Shown here: piece after piece, positions 35,146 through 35,340 of the stretch | Position numbering within the stretch: position 1 is the stretch's first letter | Layout: each line of letters opens with the position of its first letter | Origin: an uncultured Geobacteraceae bacterium | GTDB lineage: Bacteria; Desulfobacterota; Desulfuromonadia; Geobacterales; Pseudopelobacteraceae | NCBI GenBank assembly: GCA_903925005.1 | Contig: CAIYDX010000164.1 | Location: 1-35,340 of the forward strand | DNA length: 35,340 nt | Direction: 5' to 3' | Translations under genes and position numbers: made by a program | Notes under the pieces: generated by a model | Seen by the model: only the letters and a program-made list of their open reading frames with translations | What the model was told of the DNA's origin: nothing | Database searches by the model: none

Positions 35146-35340
35146 GGCGTCCGAAAAATGTGTATTTTTTTTGTACGGATGTCTTTATTTATCATAAAAA
35201 TACCTGAATCGTTCTAAAAGAGCGCTAGTCGTAAAAACCATTCCGGACGGCATCCGGTATGCGTAGCAGCGTAGACCAGTCTGGTGAAGATGGCTGGCAG
35301 ATTGAACCGGCGGTTAAACCGATACTGGCACTCACCAAGA
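35146..35340 (-). mobile_element. Partial IS1595-family-like insertion sequence
   Basis: The right part of an insertion sequence, cut by the window edge. The transposase C-terminus reads on the - strand. The terminal inverted repeat may begin at GGCGTCCGAAAAATG (from about 35146); TACGGATGTC follows inside. The exact end and target duplication cannot be fixed without the other end. Confidence 0.55.
35214..35340 (-). CDS. IS1595-family transposase, C-terminal fragment
   Basis: Only the last 41 codons are inside the window. The segment CQYRFNRRFNLPAIFTRLVY followed by AATHTGCRPEWFLRLALF matches the end of ISXO2/IS1595-type DDE transposases, whose C-terminus has a YRFNRRF core and a closing R-L-x-x-A. 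The stop (TAG) is at 35214-35216. The zinc-ribbon start and catalytic triad would lie to the right of the window, so activity cannot be judged. Confidence 0.75.
   Translation of the reverse strand, partial: LGECQYRFNRRFNLPAIFTRLVYAATHTGCRPEWFLRLALF

Overview
This window looks like chromosome from a Desulfuromonadota/Geobacterales-type bacterium (Geobacter/Pelobacter-like, formerly Deltaproteobacteria). The inference rests on the gmk-rpoZ-rel gene order, a futalosine-pathway menaquinone gene (mqnA), a PxxKW cysteine-rich protein, large hybrid sensor kinases, Gram-negative envelope genes (lpxD, murJ, TolC and TonB-receptor families), and a biosynthetic operon mixing shikimate and acetyl-CoA carboxylase genes with a roadblock/LC7 protein. 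No species is claimed. The window is mostly dense housekeeping DNA with several accessory insertions.

Left part (1-9380), mostly + strand: a SWIM zinc-finger protein with a C-terminal helix-turn-helix; gmk, rpoZ, a terminator, bifunctional (p)ppGpp synthetase/hydrolase rel, and ridA; a shared bidirectional terminator against the opposing ribosomal gene rpmB (L28); then a YdcF-like membrane protein, thrC, murJ and an O6-alkylguanine-DNA methyltransferase. The gap 9381-9617 lies between two converging genes, yet it is AT-rich and carries a tight cluster of DnaA boxes.

Middle (9618-24493): mazG and a PAS-GAF hybrid kinase on the - strand, then a long + strand block: lpxD, a hairpin that overlaps the aroC ribosome binding site, aroC-aroK-aroB-TPR-LC7-aroQ with overlapping or near-touching ends, an M24 peptidase, accB-accC-gcvH, a strong terminator, and a TolC-family gene whose stop overlaps the start of mqnA. 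Chorismate is made by aroC and consumed by mqnA and, further right, by trpE/trpG.

Right part (24494-35340): a hipBA toxin-antitoxin pair whose -10 box lies inside a perfect 18-bp palindrome and whose transcript is predicted to be leaderless; a TonB-dependent receptor, a PF04392-type periplasmic binding protein and a large hybrid sensor kinase, which together look like a ligand-uptake/sensing module without an ABC transporter; then - strand genes for a NUDIX hydrolase, a PxxKW protein with a palindromic promoter, and trpG/trpE. The window ends inside an IS1595-family-like insertion sequence about 80 bp upstream of trpE. No rRNA, tRNA or CRISPR array was seen, and no gap between genes exceeds about 300 bases.
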